A program made the translations under genes and the position numbers. DNA of 64,000 nt. Source: Zingiber officinale (taxonomy: Eukaryota; Streptophyta; Magnoliopsida; Zingiberales; Zingiberaceae). Below the pieces are notes generated by a model, which was not told the origin of the DNA, searched no databases, and saw only the letters and a program-made list of their open reading frames with translations. Shown piece by piece: positions 47,198 to 58,923 of this stretch. Each line of letters opens with the position of its first letter. The first letter of the stretch is position 1. The stretch lies in NCBI RefSeq assembly GCF_018446385.1, contig NC_055989.1, positions 131,653,004 through 131,717,003 of the forward strand. Direction: 5' to 3'.

Positions 47198-48259
47198 ATG
47201 GGAGGGCATAACCCAAGTATCGAAATTGAGAAGTATGATTGGTCAAAGACAAATGTTGTCATGTTTGTCAATATCATTTATGAAAAAGTGAAGCACAATA
47301 AGTTACAAACATCTACCTTCACTAATACGGTTTGGGAGGAGATCAACAAAGAATTATATCAGGTTACGAACAAGAATTATAGTGTAGAAAGGCTCAAAGG
47401 TAAATGGAATCGTCTACGCACAAGACAACGTCTTTTTGCAGCATTGCTTGCGCATACTGGTGTGACAATGGATCCTGACACCGATAAAGTGAATGCTCCA
47501 GAGGAAGTGTGGGCAGAATGTGGGCAGAATTTTATCTGGTAAATACTTATATCTAATCAAATATATAATTTTATTGTATGTTTATGTATAATAAAATGTA
47601 TTTTTTTGTAATCAATGGAACATAAAAATAGAAAGGAGTATAAGTCAATACGAAAGAAAGGATGTGATCATTTTCACATTCTTAGTGAAATTTTCGGCAG
47701 GACAACTGCAACTGGTGATATGCATAGAGCTTCTACTCAATTACCTCCCACATCTAATGAAGAGAGAGAGCTCGAAGAAGCATTCATTAACAGAGGTGTC
47801 AGCTCATATGTTGAAGTTGTCGATGACGAGAATGAGGACGTTGGAGGGGAACCTAACAATCGGCGACATCGTAATACAGAACCAACTGAGAGTCATCGAC
47901 GTAAAGATCCTAAGCGTTCAAAAATTGGAAAATATGATGCTTATATGGATAAGTGGAGTGATACCTTGCAACACCTGAGTCAAGAATCTATTGCTAGGCA
48001 AAAATACCTGGATTTGAGGGCTGCTAAGTTAGAACACGAACAAGAAATTTCTTCCTCTACTGGAACGAGCAGGTTCAGTGATCCTTACTCTATAGACATG
48101 TGCATGCAGATTTTAAATCAGATGGATGACTTATCTACTCAAGTTTACACAAAAGCTACAGAAGCTTTCGGTAAACCATGGCTACGAGAGGTTTTCATGA
48201 AAAATTCATCAAATAGGAGAGTTGAATGGTTGGATTACATCAATCTCGACCATGTGTAG
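47198..48259 (+). CDS. Harbinger MYB/SANT-like DNA-binding protein
   Basis: The N-terminal exon (47198-47538) encodes a MYB/SANT-like domain: YDWSKTNVVMFVNIIYEKV, FTNTVWEEINKELYQVT, YSVERLKGKWNRLRTRQRLF, then APEEVW. The second exon (from about 47,630 to the stop at 48257-48259) continues EYKSIRKKGCDHFHILSEIFG and ends AFGKPWLREVFMKNSSNRRVEWLDYI. Proteins of this type bind the transposon ends and recruit the transposase in Harbinger systems. The intron border is uncertain, because GTGGGCAGAAT is duplicated at its 5' edge (47507-47530) and may have damaged the junction. Confidence 0.75.
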
Positions 48260-48526
48260 GGTCATATGTTGACAAGTTCATGGGGATTGCTTTTATTACC
48301 TAGCCGGAGACTTTTTAAGTAATGATGGTTTTTTATTTTATGACTTGAATGTGTAAGACATGTTTGCTATTTTGTGGATTGAATGTTTAAGACATATTTG
48401 ATATTTTGAAATTTAATGTTGATGACTATGTCATGCTTTTTAAATTTTAATTATTTATTGGTTTGCCTCAATTCATAATTAATTCTATACATGTGTGCTG
48501 AGTTTAATATCGATTTATTGCAGATC

Positions 48527-49759
48527 ATGTCAAACTTTGATGATGAATATGATGAATTAGGCCCAGATATCAATTTGCTTCTCATTTTGAGCCATGCAAA
48601 TGATTTTTTTCATGAAATGACTCAGTTTCATAGATCTATTGATCGGATGCCTTGTCGAACGTCATCTCTTACTGGGAGGATGTATATTCAAGAAATACTT
48701 GATGGGCACCCTCAAGCTTGCTTTGATAATTTTTGTATATCGAAACATGTGTTCGTGAATTTTTGTAGGACATTAAAAGAGATGAATCTATTACAAGATG
48801 GAAAGAAAGTTACTATTGAAGAAGGTGCCGCTATGTTCTTACTAATCATCGGGCACAACACACGACATCGAATATGTGCAGATCAATTTCAACATTCATT
48901 GTACACTTGTAGCAAGTGGTTCAAACAAGTTTTACGAGTTGTTTGTACATTGGGCACACATATTATTCGACCATATGAACACAATGACGTCCATCCTCAC
49001 ATATTGCATAATCCAAAGTGGTTCCATATTTTAAGGTATATATTTTACCCTAATGTATCTAGTTACATTAACAACATATCTTTACTAAGACATTATGTAT
49101 TTTTAGAATTGTCTTGGAGCTATCGATGGAACTCACGTATCGGCATGGGCACCGACATCAATTCAAACATCTTTTCGTGGTAGAAAGGTTATTATCACAC
49201 AAAATGTGATGCTTGTATGCGATTTCGATATGCTTTTTACATTTGTGTATACGGGCTGGGAGGGAACAGCAAATGATTCAAGGGTGTTCATAGACGCTTT
49301 GACTAGGCATTAAAATCATTTTCCTAAACCTTGCGGTGGTAAGTAATAGAAAAAATTCTCTATATATATTCATTTATGTTGGTATTTTACATTATTAATT
49401 AATATGAAAATACTATCACAGATCAATTTTATTTGGTTGATTCTGGTTACCCAAATATGCCGGGGTTTCTTGCTCCATATCGAGGTCAACGGTATCACTT
49501 GAGAGATTATCGACGGCAAGGCAGACCAAGGGGGAAGGAAGAGTTGTTCAATTATAGGCATAGCACATGTCGTAATATTATTGAGCGATGCATTGGGGTG
49601 CTTAAGGCAAGATTTCGAATTTTAAAAGATATGCCAAACTATCCAATTACTAGCCAAAGATTAATTCCACTTGCATGTTGTGCGGTGCATAATTTCATAC
49701 GTCGGCATCATGCAATGGATAATTTATTTATGGAGTATTTATCTGAAGATATGCTCATG
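48527..49759 (+). pseudogene. PIF/Harbinger transposase, interrupted and frameshifted
   Basis: Three exons can be read: 48527-49035, 49107-49338 and 49422-49759. Motifs are the helix-turn-helix part (CISKHVFVNFCRTLKEMNLL), then the catalytic first Asp in GAIDGTHVSAWAPTS, the second Asp in LVDSGYPNMPGFLAPYRGQRYHL, and the Glu in NIIERCIGVLKARFRIL. All three catalytic residues are present. The gene is dead: one base is missing near 49,023 (the exon must change frame to reach GAIDGTH), a TAA stop lies at 49311-49313, and the C-terminus is cut off by foreign DNA. The missing end is found at 57801-57921. Confidence 0.9.
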
Positions 49760-49777
49760 TCTTGATCACCAAAACTA
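49760..49777 (+). repeat. 18-bp inverted repeat, left border of the NUMT
   Basis: TCTTGATCACCAAAACTA is the exact complement of 57804-57821. The right copy is transposase coding sequence in frame; the left copy is an inverted extra copy at the break. Confidence 0.95.
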
Positions 49778-52700
49778 GCTTCTGCTTTTGAGATATCCCC
49801 AAGGCCTGTGAAACTGTCTCAAATGTATTCGAATTCAAGATAGCGCTGCGCCCCTGTGCTATCAAGAATGAGAAGGAGAAGAATGAGATGCTAAATAGAT
49901 TGATATGAGACTCGTACATCCTGGCTCCTTACCTTATTTCTCTACTTCAGAACTAGCAAAATCTGAAGGGACTAACCAGATCAGCTAAGGTCGAATTCTT
50001 CCATTAGCTCCTATTACAAAGGTAAGGAGCGGCGGTAACGACTGAAGCAGCTAAGCAACAGAGGAAAGCTGCTAAGAATGGGGCTCAGCAGCAAGAAGGG
50101 AACTAAGGAATGCAAGACAGGGAACTCAGGGATGGAGCGGCGGTACCAAAAGCTTGAAAGGGAACAAAGGAATACAAGACAGGTAGATAAAACTCAGGTA
50201 GGGAAAGGTATGGAGCTAAGCGACAGACTTTAGCAACAGTTTGACTTAGGGATTGAGCAACAGGTTAAGACGGAAGCTCCAACAGAACTCAAGTTTGGAG
50301 CAAAGGCAACTACTGCAGCTGAAGAGGAATCTAACGTAGAATCTGCAGGCCAAATTAAATTGAGAAAGAAATATAGTACTGACTTAGAGGAAAGCTAGAT
50401 GCCAGCAGCTAACATAGGAAAGGTTATGGACGGGAACAAAGATGCAAGGTAGACAGCAAGCAAGGTTAACGAAGGGGAGAATGCTTGGTTAAGCAACTTG
50501 AATCACAGGTAGAAGAAGAGGTAGAAGAAGACAAGCTTAAAAGCAACAGAGGACAGATGCAACAGAGTAAGACCAGCTTAAAAGCAACAGACGAAAGAAA
50601 GCTGCAACAGAGGGAGAAGGTTGACTAGTGCCGAAAAGAGGAATGAATCAAATGAGGCCCACGGAGCGAGGTACAGAAAGAACTTTAATGCCAAGTTCAG
50701 GACTGGAACGTAGGGATAGGATTGAGCAACAGGTAGAGTCTGAAGTGAAAGCTGCAACAGACGACTTGAATGCAAGGTAAAGGACTCGAACCAAGGTAAC
50801 GACTGAAGCAACTAGAATGCAAGGGAGAGTCGGAGAGATATAAATTATTAAATACATAAATAATAGGTAGAGCTAAAGCGGCAAAGAAACAGACGACTGA
50901 AGCAACTGGAATGCTTTTGAAAAGGGCTGCAGACGAAAAGGGATGCAGAGGAGGAAAACCAAGAAGAAGGAGGGTGAACCTGAAGCTGTAACAGAGAATT
51001 TAACTTATAGAGTTGGACCTGGGGCTGTTGCTTCTTCTACTTTAGCAGAGTTTGAAGGTGAACCTGAAGCTGTAACAGTAGATTGACCTGTTGGACCAGG
51101 AGCTTGGGCTTCTCCTTATGATGAAGTTTAAGTAAGAGTTGATGCTTATACTTTAGAGTAAGAGCCAGGAGCTGGGGCTTCTCCTTTATCTGAGTTTGAA
51201 GTTTCACCTGTAGCTTCTCCATTTGAAGAACTCGAAGATGAGTTTGAGTCTGTACCAGATGATTTACCTGTTAGAGTTGCACCTGGATCGGTACCAGTAG
51301 CTGAAGCTGTACCAGATGATTGACCTGTTGCACCTGAAGCTTCTCCTTTGGATGAGTTTAGAGCTGGTGCTTCTTCTCCTTTATCAGAGTTTGTGGGATT
51401 CTTGATTCCATTAGTTAGATAGAACAGATATTATGGGAAAAGGAAGTGTCCAGTAAGTTGTAAGTGTTTAGCTTCCCTTCAAAGCAAGCAACTTGAATGC
51501 AAGCTGCTAACATAGATAAGGGAGAGGATAGCTGACTTCGAGTACCGACTTCAGCAACAGGAACAACATCAGCAACAGGAATGCCTGGTTCAAAGCTACA
51601 GACGACTGCAGAACACAGGTGCCAGCTACAGAGGAGTGGTAAGGAATGGAGCTAAGAGAGAGTCTGAAGTGCCAGCAGCCGGGCAACAGAGGAATGAATA
51701 GAAGAAGTGAGGAGTGCAACAGGTGCAGTAAGCTCGTTTTGAATGGGGCAGCTGAGGAAAGTGCAGCTAAGGATTGAACTTCTGAAAGGGAACCTTAGGA
51801 AGGAATGCAAGAGAAGGACACCTGAGGTTTCTCCTCCGTCTTCAAAGGCAAAGCCAAGGGCACCCGAGGTTGAGCCTCCGTCTTCAAAGGCAAAGGCAAG
51901 GGCCTATGAGTTTAGGTCTATGGCTTCTGCATCAGAAATGGCTTATTATGACAGTGCTTATGAATCATAAAAGTTCGGATATAGCATCCTAGAGAGCTTA
52001 TAGCCTCTGAAGTAGCTTCTTTCTTCAAAGTCATCCGATTGAGCTTCCTCAAATGCTTCATACAGGGCATCCGCTTCATCCGATAGGTCATCCGATAGGT
52101 CATCCTCTTTTGGAGTTGTAGGGGTTGCGAATGGGTATTCTACTTTTGATGAGTTTCGAGCTGGTGCTTCCTCTCGTTTTTAGTAGTTTTTAGCTTTGGC
52201 TTCCTCTAAGAAGTGGGTTTCCCCTTCAGTTGGAGCAGGGGCTTCCAAGGGGTTTTCAGTTTAAGCTGTAGCTTCTCCTTCTACAGAGTTAGTAGTTGTA
52301 GTATAAATTGGGGATACCAAAGGTGGGCAGCAGAACTTTGGTTTAGGTCAGTCGATTGTGTTTGTGACTAGAGTGTACCAAGGAGAGATTGGGAAGCCTA
52401 GCGTACCTCGAAGAGGTAAGAATGGAGTAGGTATGAAAAGACCTCGACAGAGGTAAGTACAGTCCTCAAGTAAGGGAGTGCCTATTGGAGTATTAAAGTG
52501 AGGGGAGTCTAGGGGTAGGAGTTGCCTAGAGTGGAATAGGTATACTACAAAGACAGTTAGAGTAGATGAGTTTCGAGCTGGTGCTTCCTCTCGTTTTGCT
52601 TAGTTTTGAGCTGGGGCAGATGCATCAGTTGATTCAACAGAGTTAGGAGTTTCAGTTTCAGTTTGAGCTGAAGTATCACCGTAGGAGTGAAAAAATAAAA

Positions 52701-55700
52701 ACAAAAAACACAAAGATCAAACGATGGGTTTTTAGCGTTCTCACTCGTTCGTCGCTATCGCTCGTTCCAAAATACTGCTGATGGGCCGAGCCGAGCTGGA
52801 GCGGTTGGAAATAGAAAGTATATTCATACAAAAGTGCTCTTTCCTGTAAAGTATCTTCTAGAACTGAAAATACTGCTGATGGGTTTTTTAGGATTGCATT
52901 CTGTCTTGCTTGCTGGAATTCAAGTTGATCGAAAAGGGACCGCCCAAGAGCTTAGCCTAGAGTGGACCGGAATGGGCCCGCGAAGCCGGATAACAGTTGC
53001 TGTAAGATCTGAATCCTGAATTCAAGCTGAAACGAAGACAGACAAAATTAATAGAATAACTATTTGAATTTAAGAATTGATTCACTATAGTCCATTCAAA
53101 ACACGTAGAAAGATCTCTCTCTGCCCGTGGGCTTTCCTTTCGTGTGATGGTCTTGCCAATGAATTTCCTCGTTAACAGCAGGATCTCTTCCACACTTCTT
53201 GCTGAATACCTTTTCTTGCTTCATCTCAGACAATACGACGAACATGCACCCCTACCATCTATGGGCTTTTCGGCTTCTCTAGAGGTCGACTCCTCGCTAA
53301 TACTGCAGCAACATTCGGCTTCCTACCAGGATTGGACCTGGCTTTCAAAACTCTTTGTGGAGCTTACTTATCTTTTCATCTTCAAATAGGGGAATTAGTC
53401 TAACCTTCACCCCGAAAATCGGGTACTTTTTGTAGGCCAAAATAGGCTTTGTTTAGCCAGTGACTGGACAAAGAAAGGGACCTGGCTTGGTCAACTCTAT
53501 CCTGCCCGAGACTTATTGTTGAATGTGGTGACTTTTTCGATTTCTGCGCGGTGAGAAATTCCTTTCTTCTTTGTGCTACCTCAAAGAAGAAACACACTCG
53601 ATCATGGTTAGAGCTTCATCTTTTATTGTGATGAAGCTAGTTTTAACTATGCTTTGTCTCCTTTCTAAACCCCTCTTTACACATGTTTTGCACATTCAGT
53701 TCTCTTCTTATTTATTAACGATAAAACAAGAGCTTGAATATTAAATAAGGGCCAATATGGAGTCTCATACATAGTTAATGATGGAACTAGGGCTTTGCTT
53801 CGCTCGCGATACTTAACCGAGGCAAGAAAGAAGTGATCATGTTAACCTCCGCTTCTCTTCATAGGCAAGATAAGTTGTGGAATCTCGTGCTAAGGCAGAA
53901 GACTATTAGGAGTGTATGGCCAGTACATCGTCAAAATGAAATGAATATGATCTTAAGTAACTACGAATCATCTTGGATTCAAGCATCACATCTCTTTCTT
54001 CCAAAATAGACTTGAGTATGCATGTTTTTACCAGTCCAGATTCTCTATTTCGAGCCTAAACTCTATATGCAGTCAACGGGTTGTTCTCCAATCATTGGTT
54101 TTTTCTATGCTTTTTATGTACTTTCTTTTTGAAATATGCTTGGGGGGCAGATGTACCTGGTTTTTGAAAGAATCCAAGATTCCTATATCTAGAGTGCTAT
54201 CCGCCTTAGCTCCTTCTCTTCGAATCGGTATCCAGTAATGTTCTCTCATCTGTGGTGTGCAGCTTTCACTTAGCAAATCTTATTAGTCTATCAGGTCAAA
54301 AATACTACCGTAATTCTATTGGCCTATTTCAAATACAATACAATGAAAGGGCTTGCCTTATAGAGAGACTTTTCAGAGTACGAACGACCTAGCTATATAC
54401 GTTCTGAAAGTGACTAATAAGCTATAAAGTGCCTTTCATTCGTAGAGTCGGTCTCACCCGGATGGAAATCATTAATCCTCCATATAACCTAGGTACGTTT
54501 TGGTGACCTGATAGAATCATACCCCTACCCTTTCCTATCTGCTTAGGTTTTCCAGATGGCTTCATATTATGGGCTAGCCGGAGAGGAAGTAACAAAAAGA
54601 CCTGGTTGAGAGAGGCAGCTTTTACCACCTGATTATCCCTCAACCTGTGACTTACAAAAGTCAAATCCCGGACTGCCTGGTATGATTCTTTCTCCATAGG
54701 GGTAGCTAAAGTGGGGTTTGACTTTTTCCAGTTGAAGTTGATTCAAATTCTCCAGATCCAGAGGTACTTATATACAAAGGGGCCAGTACTTATATATGTA
54801 GTATATGTAGAGGTCAGGAACGGGCTACTATCGATTTTGTAGATTAAGTCGGGATTGACCGCGTTCTTCTCAGCTAAAAGTAAGCAAGGACGGTCTATTT
54901 AATTCTTAAGGGATAGGTCTACTTGTCTTTAATCAGCCAGACCCAGAGAAGATAGATAGATTCCCTTAAGAAGATAGGAGCGGCCAGGTATCCTGAAAAC
55001 AGAGCTGGTGGAAAGTCTGACTCTAGATAGGTAATTTCGTAAAGATATCTATCAATGTGGCAGAGGGGGAAGTCCGAAAGTGTGGATAGATATTCTCAAG
55101 CCGAATCAGAAGCCGTTGAGAGCACTAGCCAGCCCGAAGAGAGAAGTGTTGGAGTTCCCGATCCCGAGGACGAAGAAAGAGCTTTGTAGGAGCGTAAAGC
55201 CAGGGGAGCAGTCCTTTCTTTGATTACTTACTTCAATCGCTCGATCTGATCCTTCCCCGCGAGCTCAAGATTCTGTTCTAGTCAATCTACTAGAAAGAAG
55301 GATTCTTCACCAAGAAAGTCTGGAGCAAATTCCATTCATTCTCTGCTTGATAGTGGAATCAGTAACTCGGAATTCTTCCTTACTTGAGCATACCAATCAT
55401 ACTTATTCCGGTATGTCAGCCACTGTTTCCAAATACAGTTTCCAAGCATTTGCTTAACTCAAGGATGACTATGGCAGGATACCTGACCTAGAAATTGATC
55501 GGTCCGTACGTTCTTCTTTAGGAGATTTTTGAGTCTCGAAGAATCTGCGGTAATAGTTCACGAGCCCTAAAGCGCTAACGCAGCAATCAAACTAAAGCGC
55601 ACAGCACAACGAGCCCTAAAAACGATCTGAGCTTGGTGGGAAGCTCTGGCTCGGGAACAGCTTCTTACTAGTAGGGGCTAATCAAAGTCAAGAGAGTCCC

Positions 55701-57803
55701 ATCTCTGAAATAGAGCTTAGTCTCTCCATAGTAGTCTACTAGTAGAAGGCGTAGGTTATGACTTGATCCAATAGAGTAAGAACACCTTTCTATCTGTGCT
55801 CGATGAAAGGATCCAGATTCCACACTATGCTGTGGGCTGGGGAGAGAGCTGCTCTGCGAAGCTGGGCGTTCAGTGTTCTTTATGGAGGAACCATACTAGA
55901 AAGAGAATAGAAAGGGCCTCCAAACAAAAAGAGCGAGGGAGTGATGGGCAACCTTAGTCTATATGTTGCTCGTGAGCCGCCAAGTACCAGTCTCGCAACA
56001 GTCCTGGCGCAAAAGGATCGGTCCTTCACTTGCTGTTCGCGAGTCGAACTCGCTCTCTTGCCACGCCTTTCACTCACTCGCTTGAGTCGGACTCAATCAC
56101 TCGGGGATCATTCGTTCTTCACTCTCTTTATATTACCCGCAGGGAGCGCAGCAACCAAGGTGCATATTATCATATAGAAAGCGTAGCGATTCATACTACC
56201 TCCAAAGTTTCGCTAACCGGCAGGCAATAGAGTCCGCCGATAGGCGCAAGCAAGCGTAGCGAATCACATAGATAAGCCCCTACCTGCCAGCGCGCGGATA
56301 GATAGGGCGGGCGAAGCGCGAAGGGGATGGATGTCTGAGCGGTTGAAAGAGTCGGTCTTGAAAACCGAAGTCTTGATAGAAATACTGGGGGTTCGAATCC
56401 CTCTCCATCTGCGAAGTCATAAGTTCTCTCTTGCGTTATCTATAGATAAGAACGAATCGGATCCACTCGACTGAATAGATGGAATGGGTAGCTTGTGTTA
56501 TGATGTAGACGGAGGTTCTTGTGTTATGATTTAGTTAGGACTTTGTCTCCCTTTCGTTATCTTCCGCTCCCCTTGTATAGGTTGGGGAAGGGCCGGGTGG
56601 ATGACCTTTGGGAGCTAAGTCGAAGATCTCGGTGGTCTTGTGAGTGGTTGATAAACTACGATTGCAGTTTTCTTTAGGAAGTCCCATAGCTGTGAGGCTT
56701 AACAGACAAAGAAAACGGTGGATACTTCCACTAGTTGGGTAGAAGGTGACGACCCTAATGAATCGACTATGAAGGCGGCTGTTAGCTACATCAGCGCTCA
56801 AATTCCTTAATCGTTATTGCCCTGGCTTCGATGATCAACCCCTGGCACATTTAGGTTTTGATCTTCGGCTCCTCAGGACCCAACACAATATTTATCTTTG
56901 ATATTTCCTTTAAAAATCAATATTGTGTTGATACGTCCTATCCACATAGAATACCCTCTTCCACACATTACCGGTGGATGCTACAGCCGCTATCACTTTG
57001 GCTGCGGGAGGGGAATGGTTAAGTGAAACTCTCGACGTGAATTGAGCGAGAGCAGTAGAGCACGATACGCACAGAAGCGAGACAAGAAAATAACAGAATC
57101 GAAAGCAGTCTTTTGCGCATTGTCTTATTAATTGTGTTGGATGCCTTTATCCCCTAACCCAATCCCTAGTTAGAAGAAAGAAAGGCTATGCCTAATTCGG
57201 ATCGGCCTATGAAAAGGAGTTTCCTGTGGAAAGCGAGGGAGCAGTTGATGGAAGAGGAATCACCGGGTTGTTCGCTTGTTGGGAAGCTAAGCTCCTTAGA
57301 AAGGATTGACCGAGAAGGCGCCCCCTTTTGTTTGCTTTTCCTGTTTGCTACCTAATAAGTAATTGACTCTTTGTTTGCGATTCTTTCAAGAAAGGATCCA
57401 TACGATCATATTGGCTCTATAGCATAAAAGGTCTTTCTTTCATGGACTAGATCCCAGCAGACAGCGATCTTCTTACTGAGAAACCAAGGTTTCACGAATC
57501 AGATGGGGAATCACCCACACGAGGACCAGAACACTTTGATAACGCTCTACAGAGTCCGAAGGTGCGAAGCGAAAGCCAAAGCAAAGCCTATTCCTTCGCT
57601 CTCAACCGTTCTGAAAAAATACTGCGGTTAGGCCTTTTGATTAGACAATTTCTACTGCATCAACAAATAAACTAGCATCTGCAACAGGAAAAGCAGCACT
57701 GACCTCCCGAACAGCCGGATTCGGATTAGTTCAAATCGAACTAGCTAGATTCTCTTAAACTATAGAAGCTACAGCTTATCGTAAACTATCGAATATGTGA
57801 AGA
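49778..57803. other. Mitochondrial-like DNA (NUMT) inside the transposase
   Basis: About 8.0 kb differs sharply from the transposon around it. It has balanced base composition, purine-rich words such as GCAACAGAGGAAAGCTGC and GAATGCAAGG, short dispersed repeats, and a complete organelle-type trnS-UGA (56325-56411). I found no long conserved reading frame; frames at 54,422-54,697 and 56,535-56,801 have no domain that I recognise. Plant mitochondrial intergenic DNA has this character. Both ends carry an 18-bp perfect inverted repeat. The tRNA makes the origin fairly secure, but the left part (49.8-52.6 kb) is assigned mainly by continuity. Confidence 0.65.
56325..56411 (+). tRNA. trnS-UGA: tRNA-Ser (UGA), organelle type
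   Basis: The acceptor stem is GGATGGA with TCCATCT (first pair G-U), and the discriminator is G. The anticodon loop is CTTGAAA, giving anticodon TGA, on the stem TCGGT/ACCGA. The long variable arm expected of tRNA-Ser lies at about 56,370-56,387 and the T arm GGGGGTTCGAATCCCTC is intact. There is no intron or encoded CCA. It resembles the native mitochondrial trnS of plants. In nuclear DNA it is probably not expressed usefully. Confidence 0.9.
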
Positions 57804-57921
57804 TAGTTTTGGTGATCAAGAGCCGATTCCAATTGATCCAAGCCAAACAGCTCAGATGGGACATATTCGTGATGACATTGCAAGCCATATGTGGAATGAT
57901 TATGTGGAGCATCATCCGTAA
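57801..57921 (+). pseudogene. C-terminal end of the Harbinger transposase
   Basis: The frame reads EDSFGDQEPIPIDPSQ, then TAQMGHIRDDIASHMWNDYVEHHP and a stop at 57919-57921. The QMG.IRDDIA..MW.DY pattern is the usual end of plant Harbinger transposases. It lies 8 kb from the rest, on the same strand, after the mitochondrial-like block. Confidence 0.85.
57804..57821 (-). repeat. 18-bp inverted repeat, right border of the NUMT
   Basis: TAGTTTTGGTGATCAAGA is the partner of 49760-49777 and is part of the transposase reading frame (DSFGDQE). Confidence 0.95.
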
Positions 57922-58378
57922 TTAGCTAATGTCTGGGTTCAGCCTTTTATGGCTCTTGATTTTGTTATGAATGACTGTTATAATTGACTGTTTTTTGTTT
58001 TTGAATTTTGGTTGGGAAGCTTTTTGTTACAATCTGTGGCTCTTGATTTTTGTGAATGAATAGAAAAGATAGTTTATGTTACCATTGAATATTGTGTTAC
58101 AATCTGTTTTATATCTGTTTTATAATTTCATTGTTCAATACCATTTCCTTAGTTTGTATAATTTTTGTTTTCTGATTACATCACGTGGAAGAAACATCTA
58201 TCACATTATTATTGTAAATTATGCATGCCTTTGCTTTAATGTTATGTATTGAACTATTTGAATTGTTTGTTCTATTCTGATTAGTGTTGATCATGCACTA
58301 TTTGAACTCTTCACTTGACTTATGAGTTAACTGAACTCTCTAGTAGATTAAGGTCCCCTTTTGCGATACAGAGAGTTT

Positions 58379-58467
58379 GGTAATCGATCAGGTGATCGAT
58401 TACCAAGTTCTCTGTGATTCTGGAAATGGCACAGAGAGTTTGGTAATCGATCAGGTGATCGATTACC
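58379..58467. repeat. Two copies of a 26-bp palindrome in the Harbinger 3' region
   Basis: The arms GGTAATCGATCA and TGATCGATTACC lie around GG at 58379-58404 and 58442-58467. Each is preceded by AGAGAGTTT and followed by a segment with GTTCTCT. The rest of 57,922-58,709 is AT-rich and without a gene. Confidence 0.9.
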
Positions 58468-58923
58468 TCGTTCTCTATGATTACGGTATGTGATAATCGA
58501 TTACGGCACGTATAAGATTGTCAATGAGGAAAACGTTTTATTGAAACATGATGTCTGAAATATTCAATTTATTTTGGGTTCTCATAGTTTTGCATATTGT
58601 TTATATTTTCTGTTTTCTGAAAATAGAACCAGAAAATAAGAAAACAGAAATAGAAAACAGAAAATAAAAAACAGAAAATAGAAAATATTTTCCAAATCAA
58701 ACTCACCCCTAAGTTTTTCATAATTAATCATGAAAAATTAGATTTTTTAAGATCTTTCTGAGAAAATTATCATAATTTATTTCGAATCAAACTTGAAAGC
58801 TGAAATTTTTGTAAGGTCTTTCTGAGAAAATTATCCTGATTTATGGCGATCGAGACCAAAAAGATTAGAACAACTTTTTGAAAAGTAAGAAAACCGAGGA
58901 GGTGTAACAATACAGAGCAGGAC

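Larger units (their letters stand above)
46030..58709 (+). mobile_element. PIF/Harbinger DNA transposon, target duplication TAA
   Basis: The left terminus GGGTGTGTTTGGTTTGAT (46030) and right terminus, whose complement is GGGGTGAGTTTGATTTGG (ending 58709), are related inverted repeats. Both are flanked by TAA (46027-46029 and 58710-58712), the 3-bp duplication of this superfamily. Inside, on the plus strand, are the two usual Harbinger genes: a MYB/SANT-like protein (47198-48259) and a DDE transposase (48527 on). The total of 12.7 kb is large because about 8 kb of mitochondrial-like DNA lies inside the transposase. It inserted about 20 bp upstream of the first recognised SCPL exon. Confidence 0.88.

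Noticed and set aside
51000..51420. Repetitive coding-like stretch with recurring GCTTCTCCT and GAGTTTGAAG words
   Set aside because: Frames are broken by stops on both strands; it looks like degenerate repeat DNA within the mitochondrial-like block.
54422..54697. 91-codon minus-strand frame in the mitochondrial-like block
   Set aside because: I could not match it to any mitochondrial gene, and open frames of this size are common in such DNA.
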